This document shows positions 9,106 to 17,935 of a stretch of 64,000 nucleotides of DNA, piece after piece (positions within the stretch are counted from its first letter, which is position 1; each line of letters begins with the position of its first letter). This DNA comes from AP-15 sp963762575 (GTDB taxonomy: Bacteria; Pseudomonadota; Alphaproteobacteria; ATCC43930; CGMCC-115725), in NCBI GenBank assembly GCA_963762575.1, contig CAVXLL010000025.1, positions 1 to 64,000 on the forward strand. Direction: 5' to 3'. The position numbers and the translations under genes are program-made. The notes below the pieces were generated by a model. It worked only from the letters and a program-made list of their open reading frames with translations. It ran no database searches and had not been told where the DNA came from.

Positions 9106-9684
9106 TTATAGATAGCGCAGCACCAGGAACCCGCCAACGAGGGCGAGCGCGAAGGCGCTGGTCATCAGCATCAGTCGCCGCTCGATGAATTCTCGGACCG
9201 GGTCGCCAAACCGCCACAGGAGGCCCGCGAGCAAGAAAAACCTGATGCTGCGCGAGACGAGAGCGGCCAGAGCGAAGGCGAGCAGGTCGAACTGCGCGAC
9301 GCCGCTCGCGATGGTGACGAGCTTGAAGGGGATCGGTGTCAGCCCCTTGAGGATGATGATCCAGGCGCCCCAATGGGCGAAGGCGGCCTTCAACGCCTCG
9401 TATTTGTCCATCGCATGGTAGAATTCGAGCACCGGCCGGCCGACCGCGTCGAACAGGAAATAGCCGATCGCATAGCCGACAAAGCCGCCGGCCACCGAGG
9501 CGACCGTACATACCCCCGCGATCAACCAGGCCCGGCGCGGCTGCGCCAGGATCATCGGGATCAGCAGGATGTCCGGCGGCAGCGGAAAGAACGAGCTCTC
9601 GGCGAATGAGATGGCCGCCAACACCCACATCGCTTGACGGCTGGCGGCCAGGGCAAGCGTTCGGGAATAAAGACGGTCGAGCAC
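9106..9684 (-). CDS. YqaA/DedA-like membrane protein (VTT domain)
   Basis: A 192-residue membrane protein of the YqaA branch of the DedA/VTT superfamily. SFAESSFFPLPPDILLIPMI near residue 27 is the family's re-entrant-loop motif, with a second one in LKGLTPIPFKLVTIASGVAQ and a conserved arginine region (VSRSIRFFLLAGLLW). Members of the wider family are linked to lipid scrambling and membrane homeostasis; a specific role for YqaA is not established. It is the first gene of the yqaA-dsbB-coq7 run, an arrangement seen repeatedly in alphaproteobacteria. Confidence 0.9.
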   Translation of the reverse strand: MLDRLYSRTLALAASRQAMWVLAAISFAESSFFPLPPDILLIPMILAQPRRAWLIAGVCTVASVAGGFVGYAIGYFLFDAVGRPVLEFYHAMDKYEALKAAFAHWGAWIIILKGLTPIPFKLVTIASGVAQFDLLAFALAALVSRSIRFFLLAGLLWRFGDPVREFIERRLMLMTSAFALALVGGFLVLRYL

Positions 9685-9707
9685 TGTCTAAAAGCCGGCG
9701 GCCGGTG

Positions 9708-10289
9708 TCAGGAAACGACAGTCGTCGCGGGGATTGCAATTCCCTCATACAACTCGGCCATCGAAATCCGAACGTCGACCGTTGTTAAAAAGAGACTCGC
9801 TTCGGCGCCGCGAACGAGCTGGATGCCCCAATGATCGTTCTCCCGCCTGTAAAGCTCGGCATGATGGCTATCGGCGTCGATGAGCATGATCTCCCGGACG
9901 CTTTCCATGATCTGATAGGCGGGAAGCTTCAAACGGCGATCGGTTCGCTCGGTGCTCGGGGATAAAATCTCGATAATAAGGATCGGGTCCACCATGGCCT
10001 GTCGGCCGGGCTCGTTAGGCTCGCAAGTGACGGCAATGTCGGGGACATAATACGAAGCGGCACGATCGGGGCGTACCACTCCGGGCTCGATCTGGGCATT
10101 GCACGGCCGCCGGACTGCGAGGGCTGCATCGATCCGGGAAACTAGCCGCACGGCCAGAATGCGATGCGCCTCTGCCGGCGGCGCCATTGCGACCGGGAAG
10201 CCGTCGATCAGCTCGTAGCGCGTATCCGTCCCGTCGTCCCAACGGAGGAACTCCTCAATCGTCATTGGTCTGATCGCCGGCTCGGCCAT
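9708..10289 (-). CDS. Uma2 family protein (PD-(D/E)XK nuclease fold)
   Basis: A 193-residue member of the Uma2/DUF820 family. The N-terminus MTIEEFLRWDD...YELIDG and the predicted catalytic stretch SYYVPDIAVTCEP, then DPILIIEILSPSTERTDRRL with KLPAYQIM, fit the restriction-like nuclease core (D, E and K positions conserved). Family members are abundant in cyanobacteria, often in many copies, and their activity is mostly unproven. It is a single gene here, transcribed in the same direction as the ABC transporter behind it, with no toxin-antitoxin partner visible. Confidence 0.88.
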   Translation of the reverse strand: MAEPAIRPMTIEEFLRWDDGTDTRYELIDGFPVAMAPPAEAHRILAVRLVSRIDAALAVRRPCNAQIEPGVVRPDRAASYYVPDIAVTCEPNEPGRQAMVDPILIIEILSPSTERTDRRLKLPAYQIMESVREIMLIDADSHHAELYRRENDHWGIQLVRGAEASLFLTTVDVRISMAELYEGIAIPATTVVS

Positions 10290-10319
10290 CTCTACCTCCG
10301 CTTGCGATCATATATAGTG

Positions 10320-12182
10320 CTATTCGGCGGCGGCGAGGCCGGCCGAGGCGACCGGGTCGAGGAACCCGCCGGACTGCCGCCGCCACAGCCGCGCGTAGGT
10401 GCCGCCGGCGGCGAGCAACCCGGTATGGGTGCCTTCTTCGACGATGTTGCCCTCGTCGAGTACGACGAGGCGATCGAGGCGCGCGATCGTCGATAGCCGA
10501 TGCGCGATCGCGATGACCGTGCGGCCCTTCATCAACCCGTCTAGTTGCTCCTGGATCGCCGCCTCGATCTCCGAATCGAGCGCCGAGGTCGCCTCGTCGA
10601 GCACTAGGATTGGCGCGTCCTTCAGGATCACCCGCGCGAGGGCAATGCGTTGGCGCTGGCCCCCCGACAGCTTGACGCCGCGCTCGCCGACATGCGCGTC
10701 GAAACCGCGACGCCCATACCAGTCTTCGAGCCCCTCGATGAATTCGAGAGCATGCGCCTGCGCCGCGGCGCGCCGCACCTCCCACTCGCTCGCTTGCGGC
10801 CGGCCGTAGCGGATGTTGTCGCGGATCGAACGGTGTAAGAGTGAAGTGTCCTGCGTCACCATCGCGATCTGGGCGCGCAGGCTTTCTTGTGTCACCGTCG
10901 CAATGTCTTGCCCATCAATCAGGATCCGGCCTCGTTCGAGGTCGTAGAACCGCAGCAAAAGGTTGACAAGGGTCGATTTTCCGGCGCCCGAAGGCCCGAC
11001 CAGACCGACGCGCTCCCCGGGCGCAACGCCGAGGTCGATGCCATGCAGGACGCCTCTCGCGGTGCCATAACCGAAGCGTACGCCTTCGAACCGCACCGCC
11101 CCACGCTCTACCCGCAGGGCGACCGCATCGGGCCGGTCCGGCAGCTGGCGCGGCACCGCGATCGAGCGCATGCCCTCCTGCACGACGCCGATATTCTCGA
11201 AGATCGTCGTCACGTTCTGCGCCACCCAGCCGGCGATTGCGGAGATGTGCCAGGTCAGAGGCAACGCCATCGCGACGGTGCCGACCGGGATGCGCCCGTC
11301 GTTCCATAACCAGATTGCGATGACGCCGGTCCCGACGACAAGCATCGCGTTCAGGGTGGCGAGGGACAGGCTGAGCGTCGTTGTCAGCCGCAGCTGCGCG
11401 CGGAATGCATCGGTCATATCGTCCACCGCCGCACGTACGAATTCGTCCTCGTCGAGCGGCCGGGCGAACAACTTGACGGTCTGAATATTCGTGTAGCTGT
11501 CGACGACGCGGCCGGTCAGCGCCGAGCGTGTCTCCGACATACGCCGCGAGCGCGTGCGCAGCCGCGGCACAAAATAGCTCAGCAGCGCCGCATAGCCGCC
11601 GAACCAGAGCAGCACCGGGATCGTCAGTCGGACATCGTTCGACGCCATCAGCGCTACAGCGCCGGTGCCGTAAACGAGGATGTACCAGACCGCGTTGGTG
11701 GCCGAGACGACGCTCTCGCGCAAGGACGGGCCGGTCTGCATGACCCGCTGCGCGATGCGGCCGGCAAAGTCGTTCTGGAAGAACGCCCAGCTCTGTCGCA
11801 CGACGTGCCAATGGCTCTGCCAGCGAATGAGGTTGGAGAAGCCGGGGATGATCCCCTGGTTGGTGATCAAATTCTGCAGCAGTAGCGCCGCGGGCCGAGC
11901 CACCAGCAGGATGGAAGCCATGCCGAGGAGCTGCGGCCAGTTGTCGTGCAACAGCGAGCCCGGCGCATGGGCCGAGACCAAGGTCACGACCCGGCCGATG
12001 AAGACCGGGATCGTCGTGTCGAGAATCGCCACGATAAAGCCGGCGGCGAAGAGAGCGGCAACGAGGTGCCGTGCTTGGCGGGCGTAATGCCAATAAAATG
12101 CCCCGAGCCCGGCCGGCGGCGCTGTCTCGGTCGGGATGGCGGTGGGCTCCAAGAGGCCTTCGAAAAACCGGAAAACGTGCAT
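10320..12182 (-). CDS. ABC transporter, fused membrane and ATPase half-transporter (ABCB type)
   Basis: About 620 residues: six membrane helices in the first 330 residues, then an ATPase domain with Walker A (VGPSGAGKSTLVNLLLRFYD), Q-loop region, signature LSGGQRQRIALARVILKDAP and Walker B LVLDEATSALDSE. It would act as a homodimeric exporter of lipids, peptides or drugs. I prefer the ATG at 12182 (MHVFRFFEGLLEP), as relatives begin near this motif; a GTG at 12203 is also open. It has no partner gene. The 100 bases upstream separate it from the phosphoesterase. Substrate unknown. Confidence 0.92.
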   Translation of the reverse strand: MHVFRFFEGLLEPTAIPTETAPPAGLGAFYWHYARQARHLVAALFAAGFIVAILDTTIPVFIGRVVTLVSAHAPGSLLHDNWPQLLGMASILLVARPAALLLQNLITNQGIIPGFSNLIRWQSHWHVVRQSWAFFQNDFAGRIAQRVMQTGPSLRESVVSATNAVWYILVYGTGAVALMASNDVRLTIPVLLWFGGYAALLSYFVPRLRTRSRRMSETRSALTGRVVDSYTNIQTVKLFARPLDEDEFVRAAVDDMTDAFRAQLRLTTTLSLSLATLNAMLVVGTGVIAIWLWNDGRIPVGTVAMALPLTWHISAIAGWVAQNVTTIFENIGVVQEGMRSIAVPRQLPDRPDAVALRVERGAVRFEGVRFGYGTARGVLHGIDLGVAPGERVGLVGPSGAGKSTLVNLLLRFYDLERGRILIDGQDIATVTQESLRAQIAMVTQDTSLLHRSIRDNIRYGRPQASEWEVRRAAAQAHALEFIEGLEDWYGRRGFDAHVGERGVKLSGGQRQRIALARVILKDAPILVLDEATSALDSEIEAAIQEQLDGLMKGRTVIAIAHRLSTIARLDRLVVLDEGNIVEEGTHTGLLAAGGTYARLWRRQSGGFLDPVASAGLAAAE

Positions 12183-12305
12183 GATTTGGATGTTTAGTCT
12201 CACACTATGGCGGCGCGCCGCGGCAGGTCTGTTAGAGTCATACCGTCGTCACAGCGGTTCCTTTTGCCGGCGGAAAACGTCGCACGCCGCAAGTGTACCG
12301 CGGTT

Positions 12306-13700
12306 TCATCCAATTTTCACCGTTCGCCGCCGCCTCGGCCGCTTGAGGTGCGCAATCGCTCGCGCCGCCGTTCCGGGAAATCCCGAAAGCGGACTGCGCA
12401 TGCTTTTTTGGAGACTGTTTCGCGGCAGGCGAGCATGCGCTTGGGCCTCGGCGCGCGAGGGCCGGCGCGGGTGGGTTGACACCCGCTCGGGCCCCAAATT
12501 CTCAGGTGCGTCCAAGGTGAGCGCGCACAGCAAGTTGGGCGCCGCGGCGACGCGCGGTGTCAGCGGCGGCCCGAGTTCAAAGAGTTTCTGCAAGGTCGCG
12601 ATAATCGATGAATGGTCGAAGGGATAGGTGGGCTCCCCTACCGGCTTGCGCGGCGGTCGGATGATGCTGCGGGGGGCAACGCAGGGTGAGATGATCACAG
12701 CAGGAACCCGAACCCCGTACCGGTCGAACTCGAACCCGTCCGGATAAGGACCGCCGGGCGGCACGGCCGCTGGCGGCGCCACGTGATCGAAGCAGCCGCC
12801 GTGCTCGTCATAGATGACGATGAGCAATGTGCGCTGCCAATTGGCCGAATTGCGGACGGCGTTGTAGACCGCAGCGATCAGCTGCTCGCCGTAGAGAATG
12901 TTGTGGGGCGGATGCTGATCGTTGGGGACCTCTTTTGCCCATCGGCTCGGGAAATAGCGGGGCTCGATAAAGCTGTAATGCGGCAGCTCGCCGGCGAGAG
13001 CGTCGGCTTCGAACCTCTCGAACAGGCAAAAATGCGTCGGAATTTTTAGCCAAAGATCGATGAGCGCTGCTGCCTGAGGCAAGTCATGGAAATAGATCTT
13101 CCAGCTGTAGCCCCGTTGATCGAGGCGCCGGAAGATCGTCGGCACCGCGCTCGGCCGGCGATGCGGGAAGCGCCTCCGCTGATTGTTGACGTGGCCGCCG
13201 CCCGTCCCGGCATGGGCGAAATAGCGGTTTGGCCAGGTCTCGCAGGGTCCCGATGCATGCCACCTGTCGGAGACCCCGAACGCCGTCGCCAGCCGGCTGA
13301 GCACCGGCACCTGGTCCGGCGTGAAATAATGCATAATGGCTTTGGGATCCGCGGCGCCATTCGGATGCGGTTGCCGCACGAAGTTGTCGACGAACCCGCT
13401 CATGCTGGGTCGGCCGGCTGCCGCGCCGCCGAGCCCGAACAGCTGCATGTCGATGTCGGCGAACAATTCGCCCGGGTCCCACTGCGGGATGCATGCCGTC
13501 TCAGGGCGGATCTCGCTGCTGTTCCACACCGCGATGTCTTCTACGGTGCCGTCGGCCCGATGCCATGGATTGGTCTCGCTGCCGTCCAGGCCATCAAAGC
13601 CCTCGATCTTCGGGTAGAGCCGGCCGAGCATGCAGTCGAAGGAGCGGTTTTCGAGCATCAGAACGACGACATGCTCGATCCTGGGCAAAGCGACCCCCAT
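12306..13700 (-). CDS. Phospholipase C-like phosphoesterase
   Basis: A 464-residue protein of the bacterial phospholipase C/acid phosphatase family (PF04185). The metal-binding N-terminal motif is IEHVVVLMLENRSFDCMLG (residues 8-26), with the nucleophile region and a second hallmark IYDEHGGCFDHVAPP near residue 300. FDHSSIIATLQKLFELG near the end is also typical. These enzymes hydrolyse phosphodiesters such as phosphatidylcholine. Many are exported by the Tat route, but no signal peptide is present here, so location is uncertain. The last 45 residues are basic and not family-like, possibly a run-on tail. Confidence 0.88.
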   Translation of the reverse strand: MGVALPRIEHVVVLMLENRSFDCMLGRLYPKIEGFDGLDGSETNPWHRADGTVEDIAVWNSSEIRPETACIPQWDPGELFADIDMQLFGLGGAAAGRPSMSGFVDNFVRQPHPNGAADPKAIMHYFTPDQVPVLSRLATAFGVSDRWHASGPCETWPNRYFAHAGTGGGHVNNQRRRFPHRRPSAVPTIFRRLDQRGYSWKIYFHDLPQAAALIDLWLKIPTHFCLFERFEADALAGELPHYSFIEPRYFPSRWAKEVPNDQHPPHNILYGEQLIAAVYNAVRNSANWQRTLLIVIYDEHGGCFDHVAPPAAVPPGGPYPDGFEFDRYGVRVPAVIISPCVAPRSIIRPPRKPVGEPTYPFDHSSIIATLQKLFELGPPLTPRVAAAPNLLCALTLDAPENLGPERVSTHPRRPSRAEAQAHARLPRNSLQKSMRSPLSGFPGTAARAIAHLKRPRRRRTVKIG

Positions 13701-13955
13701 CAGGCTGGGAACGCCCTGTCAACCGCGCCCGGTTGCTGCGGTTCCGCGGCCTCTTTGCCGGCCCGATCCGACGCGACCCGTCGGATATCACGATTGTGTC
13801 GAAAACAGGCAAAAGTACTTGCCTATGGTCTTTATTTTCTTATAGTTTCAAGTGGGCTCTTTGGTCGTCAATGTGAGCTCGGTTGATTTGGTTAATCTTA
13901 ACAACTCTGCTGAAACCCTGTGACAAGCACTTCCAAACCGCGAGCAGGGTGACAC

Positions 13956-14156
13956 TTGCTGCTGAATGATGCTTTCGCGCTGTTCAAGCGGCTCGGGGTC
14001 GACGTCCGGTCGATCTCCGCCGGGGAGTTCACGGCCGCTTATTTTTCGCTGGCCAAGCGCTATCATCCCGACCGCGGCAATCAGCAAACTCACGAGCTGA
14101 TGGCCAACATCAACGCCGCCCGGACCGAAATCTTGAAGTGCCGGCGGCCAAATTAA
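13956..14156 (+). CDS. Short DnaJ-like (J-domain) protein
   Basis: A 66-residue protein, essentially a J domain on its own: FALFKRLGVD, then FTAAYFSLAKRYHPDRGNQQ with the HPD tripeptide that stimulates DnaK, then a helix with MANINAARTEIL. It lacks the G/F region and zinc fingers. The start is a TTG at 13956 preceded by gcaggg at proper spacing; no ATG exists in frame upstream. Single-domain J proteins occur in alphaproteobacteria, usually with unknown clients. The 250 bases upstream hold no other gene. Confidence 0.7.
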   Translation: MLLNDAFALFKRLGVDVRSISAGEFTAAYFSLAKRYHPDRGNQQTHELMANINAARTEILKCRRPN

Positions 14157-14328
14157 TCATCAAGCGAAATCGGAGACGACCGAACACGATGCGGGCGCCC
14201 GGACCCGTACATCGAGGGTCATCAGGCTGCAACTCACCGGGGCGGGCATGCTTCTCCGGTTCGCTGCGTATATGCCAAGGGCGTGCAGCGTTCCGCACGG
14301 AACAGCCGGCAATTGGGGAGCTTGAACA

Positions 14329-14634
14329 ATGCGTTATGGACGGGTTGCGGTGGTGGGCCTGGTAGTGGCGAGCGCGATCGTCCTGCCGTCCTCCGAGGCA
14401 TCTGCACGGTGCTGGCACAACGGATGGGGATGGCGCTGCGGTCCGGGCCTGCTTGCCTTGCCGTTCGTTGCCGCCGGCGCGGTGGTCGCTGGCGCTGCCG
14501 CAATCGCGACCGCGCCGGTAAGGGCAATCGTCGGGCCGCCCTATTACGCGCCGCCTGCCTATTATCCCCCGCCAGGCTATTACGCACCGGGCTATTACGC
14601 ACCGCCGGGCTACTATTACGGGCCGCCGCGGTGA
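14329..14634 (+). CDS. Small secreted Pro/Tyr-rich protein
   Basis: A 101-residue protein with a signal peptide (basic MRYGRVAVVGLVVAS, cleavage probably after SEASA) followed by RCWHNGWGWRCGPG, a hydrophobic Ala/Val stretch that may insert in a membrane, and a tail built of short APPGYY/APGYY units. Proteins of this shape are frequent in alphaproteobacterial genomes and are annotated as hypothetical, some as surface or envelope proteins. A ggggag Shine-Dalgarno element precedes the ATG. It is convergent with putA. Function unknown. Confidence 0.8.
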   Translation: MRYGRVAVVGLVVASAIVLPSSEASARCWHNGWGWRCGPGLLALPFVAAGAVVAGAAAIATAPVRAIVGPPYYAPPAYYPPPGYYAPGYYAPPGYYYGPPR

Positions 14635-14710
14635 GCAACTGGCGCCGATCGAGGCTCGCGCCTCCCACTCCGGCGCGCTCGCGGATGAAGATCAGTCATC
14701 GCTTCAGAAC

Positions 14711-17700
14711 CTAACTTTCCTCCTGCAATGATAGGAGAGTAGCGTTGCCGCCGGCGGCGGTGGTGTCGGTCGAGACGGTGCGCTCGGTCGCGAAGCGGTG
14801 CAGGTAACGGGGGCCGCCGGCTTTGGGGCCGGTGCCGGAGAGGGCTTCGCCGCCAAACGGCTGCACCCCGACGACGGCGCCGATCATGCTGCGGTTGACG
14901 TAGCTGTTGCCGACCCTGAGGCGGCCGCGGATGTGGCGCACGGTCTGGTCGATGCGGCTGTGGATGCCGAGGGTGAGGCCGTAGCCGGTCGCGGCGATCT
15001 CGTCGAGCACCGAGTCGAGCCGGTCGGCGTGCCAGCGCACGACATGGAGGATCGGGCCGAAGACCTCCGCTGTGAGCCGCGCCGCGCTGTCGATCTCGAA
15101 GGCTTGCGGCGGAAAATAGGTGCCGTGCTCGGTGCCCGGCGGCAGGGCGCAGCGATAGATCAGCCGGCCTTCGCGCTCCATCCGCGCTGCGTGATGCTCC
15201 AGCGCCTCCTGTGCCGCGACATCGATGACCGGGCCGACATCGGTGGCGATCAATGCCGGGTCGCCGATCGCCAGCTCCGCCATCGCTCCCGCCAGCATCG
15301 CCAAGAGCCGGTCGGCGATGTCGGCTTGCACATAAAGGAGACGGGCGGCCGAGCAGCGCTGCCCGGCACTGTCGAAGGCCGAGGCGAGGACATCGGCGAC
15401 GACCTGCTCGGCGAGCGCCGAGGAATCGACGATCATCGCATTCTGGCCGCCGGTCTCGGCAATGAACGGCACGATCGGCCCAGGCCGCCGCGCCAGTTCG
15501 AGGTTGATATGGCGCGCGGTTTCGGTCGATCCGGTAAAGGCGATCCCGGCGATGCGCGGGTCGGCGACGAGCGGCGCGCCGACCGCCTCGCCGGTCCCCG
15601 GCAGCAGATGCAGAACCTCGCCGGGGACCCCCGCCTCGAGCAATAGCCGCACCGCGGCGGCGGCGATCAGCGGCGTCTGCTCGGCGGGTTTGGCGACGAC
15701 CGCATTGCCGGCGGCAAGCGCCGCCGCAATCTGGCCGGTGAAGATCGCCAGCGGAAAATTCCATGGCGAAATGCAGGCGAAAACGCCGCGCCCGCGCAGC
15801 TCGATCTCGTTGCGCTCGCCGGCAGGGCCGGGCAAGAGCGTGGGTCCAGCAAAATCCGCCCGTGCGCGCACTGCGTAATAGCGCAGATAATCGACCGCCT
15901 CGCGCACCTCGGAGAGTGCGTCCGGGATCGTGCGGCCGCCTTCCCGAACGATCAGCGCCATCAACTCGGTCGTATGGCCCTCGTAGAGATCGGCCGCGGC
16001 TTCGAGCAGCCGGGCCCGCTCGCCTGCCGATGTGCGATCCCATGTGCGGGCGCTGCGTACCGCCCGCGCCAGTGCTCGCTCGACATCCGCCGGACCGGCT
16101 GGGGCCACCTCGCCGACCCGGCGACGCCGATCGCTGGGATCGAGCACGGGCTCGGCGGCGCCCGTCTGCTCGATGCCGCCGATGATCGGCGCCGCTGTCC
16201 AAGGCCGCCGCAGCGCCGCGGCGAGGTCTTCGCGCAATGCCGTTAATGTCGTCGGATCGCTCAGATCTAGCCCGGCCGCATTCTTGCGCTCCGGCCCGTA
16301 AAGGTCGCGCGGCAGCGGGATGCGGGGATGCGGCTTGACCGGCAATTGCGCGAGGCGCGCGACCGGGTCGGCGATGATCTCATCGATCGGTTGCCTCTCG
16401 TCGACGATACGGTTGACAAACGACGTGTTGGCGCCGTTTTCGAGCAGCCGCCGCACCAGGTAGGGGAGCAAATCCTCGTGGCTGCCCACCGGCGCATAAA
16501 TCCGGCACGGCCGGTCGAGATGCTCGGGCCCGACGATCTGCTCGTAGAGCGCTTCCCCCATGCCGTGCAGACGCTGAAACTCGTAATCCCGGCGATTGCC
16601 GGCCATCTCGAGAACGGCCGCCACGGTATGCGCGTTGTGCGTCGCGAATTGCGGATAGAGGGCGGCGCCATGGGCGAGCAGCCGGCTTGCGCACGCGAGA
16701 TAGGAGACATCGGTCGCGACTTTGCGCGTATAGACCGGGTACCCGTCGAGCCCGCGCTCCTGGGCGCGCTTGATCTCGCTGTCCCAATAGGCGCCCTTGA
16801 CGAGGCGCACCATCAGCCGCCGCCTGCCGCGCCCGGCAACATCGGCGAGCCAGTCGATGACCGGCAGGGCGCGTTTCTGGTACGCCTGGACGGCGAGGCC
16901 GAGCCGATCCCAACCGGCGAGGTCCGGGGCGAGCGCCAACTCCTCGACGAGGTCGAGCGAGAGGTCGAGGCGATCGGCTTCTTCGGCGTCGATCGTGAAG
17001 CCGATGCCGGCTTGCCGGGCGTGGCATGCGAGCTCGAGCAGGCGCGGCGACAATTCGCGCAGCACTCGATCGCGCTGCGCCATCTCGTAGCGCGGGTGCA
17101 ATGCCGACGGCTTTACCGAGATGCCTGGCGCCTCGGCGATGTCCTGATCAGCCGCCGACCGGCCGATCGCCGCGATCGCGTGTTCGTAGGCCGCGAAGTA
17201 GCGCGCGGCATCGGCCGCGGTGCGCGCCGCCTCGCCGAGCATGTCGTAGGAGTGCCGGTAGCCGTGGCGCTCGGCCTCGCGGGCGTGCTCGATCGCCTCC
17301 TCGATCGTGCGCCCGATGACAAACTGGCGGCCGAGGATGCGCATTGCGGCGGTCACCGCCTGGCGCACCACCGGCTCGCCCGAGCGGGCGGCGAGTCGGC
17401 GCAAAGCACCACGCAAGAAGGGCTCTGCCGGTTCGACGTGCAGCAGGCGGCCGGTCAGCATCAACGCCCAAGTCGACGCGTTGACGAAAATCGATTCGGA
17501 CCTGCCGAGATGGCTTTCCCAATTCGCCTCGCCGATCTTGTCGCGGATCAGCCGGTCGACCGTCTCCGCATCGGGCACCCGCAGCAATGCTTCGGCGAGG
17601 CATAAGAGGGCGACACCTTCGGGCGAGGAGAGCGCATATTCGTGCAGAAACGCGTCGATGCCGCCCTTACCGAGCCGTTCGCGGCGCACCGCGATGACGA

Positions 17701-17863
17701 ATGCCCGCGCCCGGTCGGCAATGCGGTCGCGCATCTCCGCGGAAAGCGAGGCGGCGGCCAAAATGCGCGCGACCGCCTCGCTTTCGTCAATGCGGCAACT
17801 GTCGCGGATCGCCGCACGCAGCGGCGGAACCGGTGGGAATGGTGTCGCAGTGACTATCTCCAT
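14711..17863 (-). CDS. putA: Bifunctional proline dehydrogenase / P5C dehydrogenase
   Basis: A 1050-residue enzyme that oxidises proline to glutamate in two steps. The FAD-dependent proline dehydrogenase barrel covers about residues 180-470 (LMVRLVKGAYWDSEIKRAQE, then YPQFATHNAHTVAAVLEMA and REDLLPYLVRRLLENGANTS-like ending). The NAD-dependent aldehyde dehydrogenase domain covers about 540-1010, with CISPWNFPLAIFTGQ, the glutamate motif FIAETGGQNAMIVDSS and the nucleophile cysteine in DSAGQRCSAARLLY. The ribbon-helix-helix repressor domain of E. coli PutA is absent; the N-terminus begins directly with the arm region. So this PutA should be purely enzymatic, with regulation elsewhere. No lrp/putR gene is adjacent. 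Confidence 0.96.
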   Translation of the reverse strand: MEIVTATPFPPVPPLRAAIRDSCRIDESEAVARILAAASLSAEMRDRIADRARAFVIAVRRERLGKGGIDAFLHEYALSSPEGVALLCLAEALLRVPDAETVDRLIRDKIGEANWESHLGRSESIFVNASTWALMLTGRLLHVEPAEPFLRGALRRLAARSGEPVVRQAVTAAMRILGRQFVIGRTIEEAIEHAREAERHGYRHSYDMLGEAARTAADAARYFAAYEHAIAAIGRSAADQDIAEAPGISVKPSALHPRYEMAQRDRVLRELSPRLLELACHARQAGIGFTIDAEEADRLDLSLDLVEELALAPDLAGWDRLGLAVQAYQKRALPVIDWLADVAGRGRRRLMVRLVKGAYWDSEIKRAQERGLDGYPVYTRKVATDVSYLACASRLLAHGAALYPQFATHNAHTVAAVLEMAGNRRDYEFQRLHGMGEALYEQIVGPEHLDRPCRIYAPVGSHEDLLPYLVRRLLENGANTSFVNRIVDERQPIDEIIADPVARLAQLPVKPHPRIPLPRDLYGPERKNAAGLDLSDPTTLTALREDLAAALRRPWTAAPIIGGIEQTGAAEPVLDPSDRRRRVGEVAPAGPADVERALARAVRSARTWDRTSAGERARLLEAAADLYEGHTTELMALIVREGGRTIPDALSEVREAVDYLRYYAVRARADFAGPTLLPGPAGERNEIELRGRGVFACISPWNFPLAIFTGQIAAALAAGNAVVAKPAEQTPLIAAAAVRLLLEAGVPGEVLHLLPGTGEAVGAPLVADPRIAGIAFTGSTETARHINLELARRPGPIVPFIAETGGQNAMIVDSSALAEQVVADVLASAFDSAGQRCSAARLLYVQADIADRLLAMLAGAMAELAIGDPALIATDVGPVIDVAAQEALEHHAARMEREGRLIYRCALPPGTEHGTYFPPQAFEIDSAARLTAEVFGPILHVVRWHADRLDSVLDEIAATGYGLTLGIHSRIDQTVRHIRGRLRVGNSYVNRSMIGAVVGVQPFGGEALSGTGPKAGGPRYLHRFATERTVSTDTTAAGGNATLLSLQEES

Positions 17864-17935
17864 GCGGAAGATATTGGCATGGCGGCAGCAGAATGCTCTT
17901 TACCCGGCCTGCCTCCCATGACCATACGAAGGTAA

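Noticed and set aside
14798..17605. Long open frames on the plus strand opposite putA (up to 425 codons)
   Set aside because: They are antisense shadows of a clearly homologous gene; composition is Arg/Gly-rich with no motifs.
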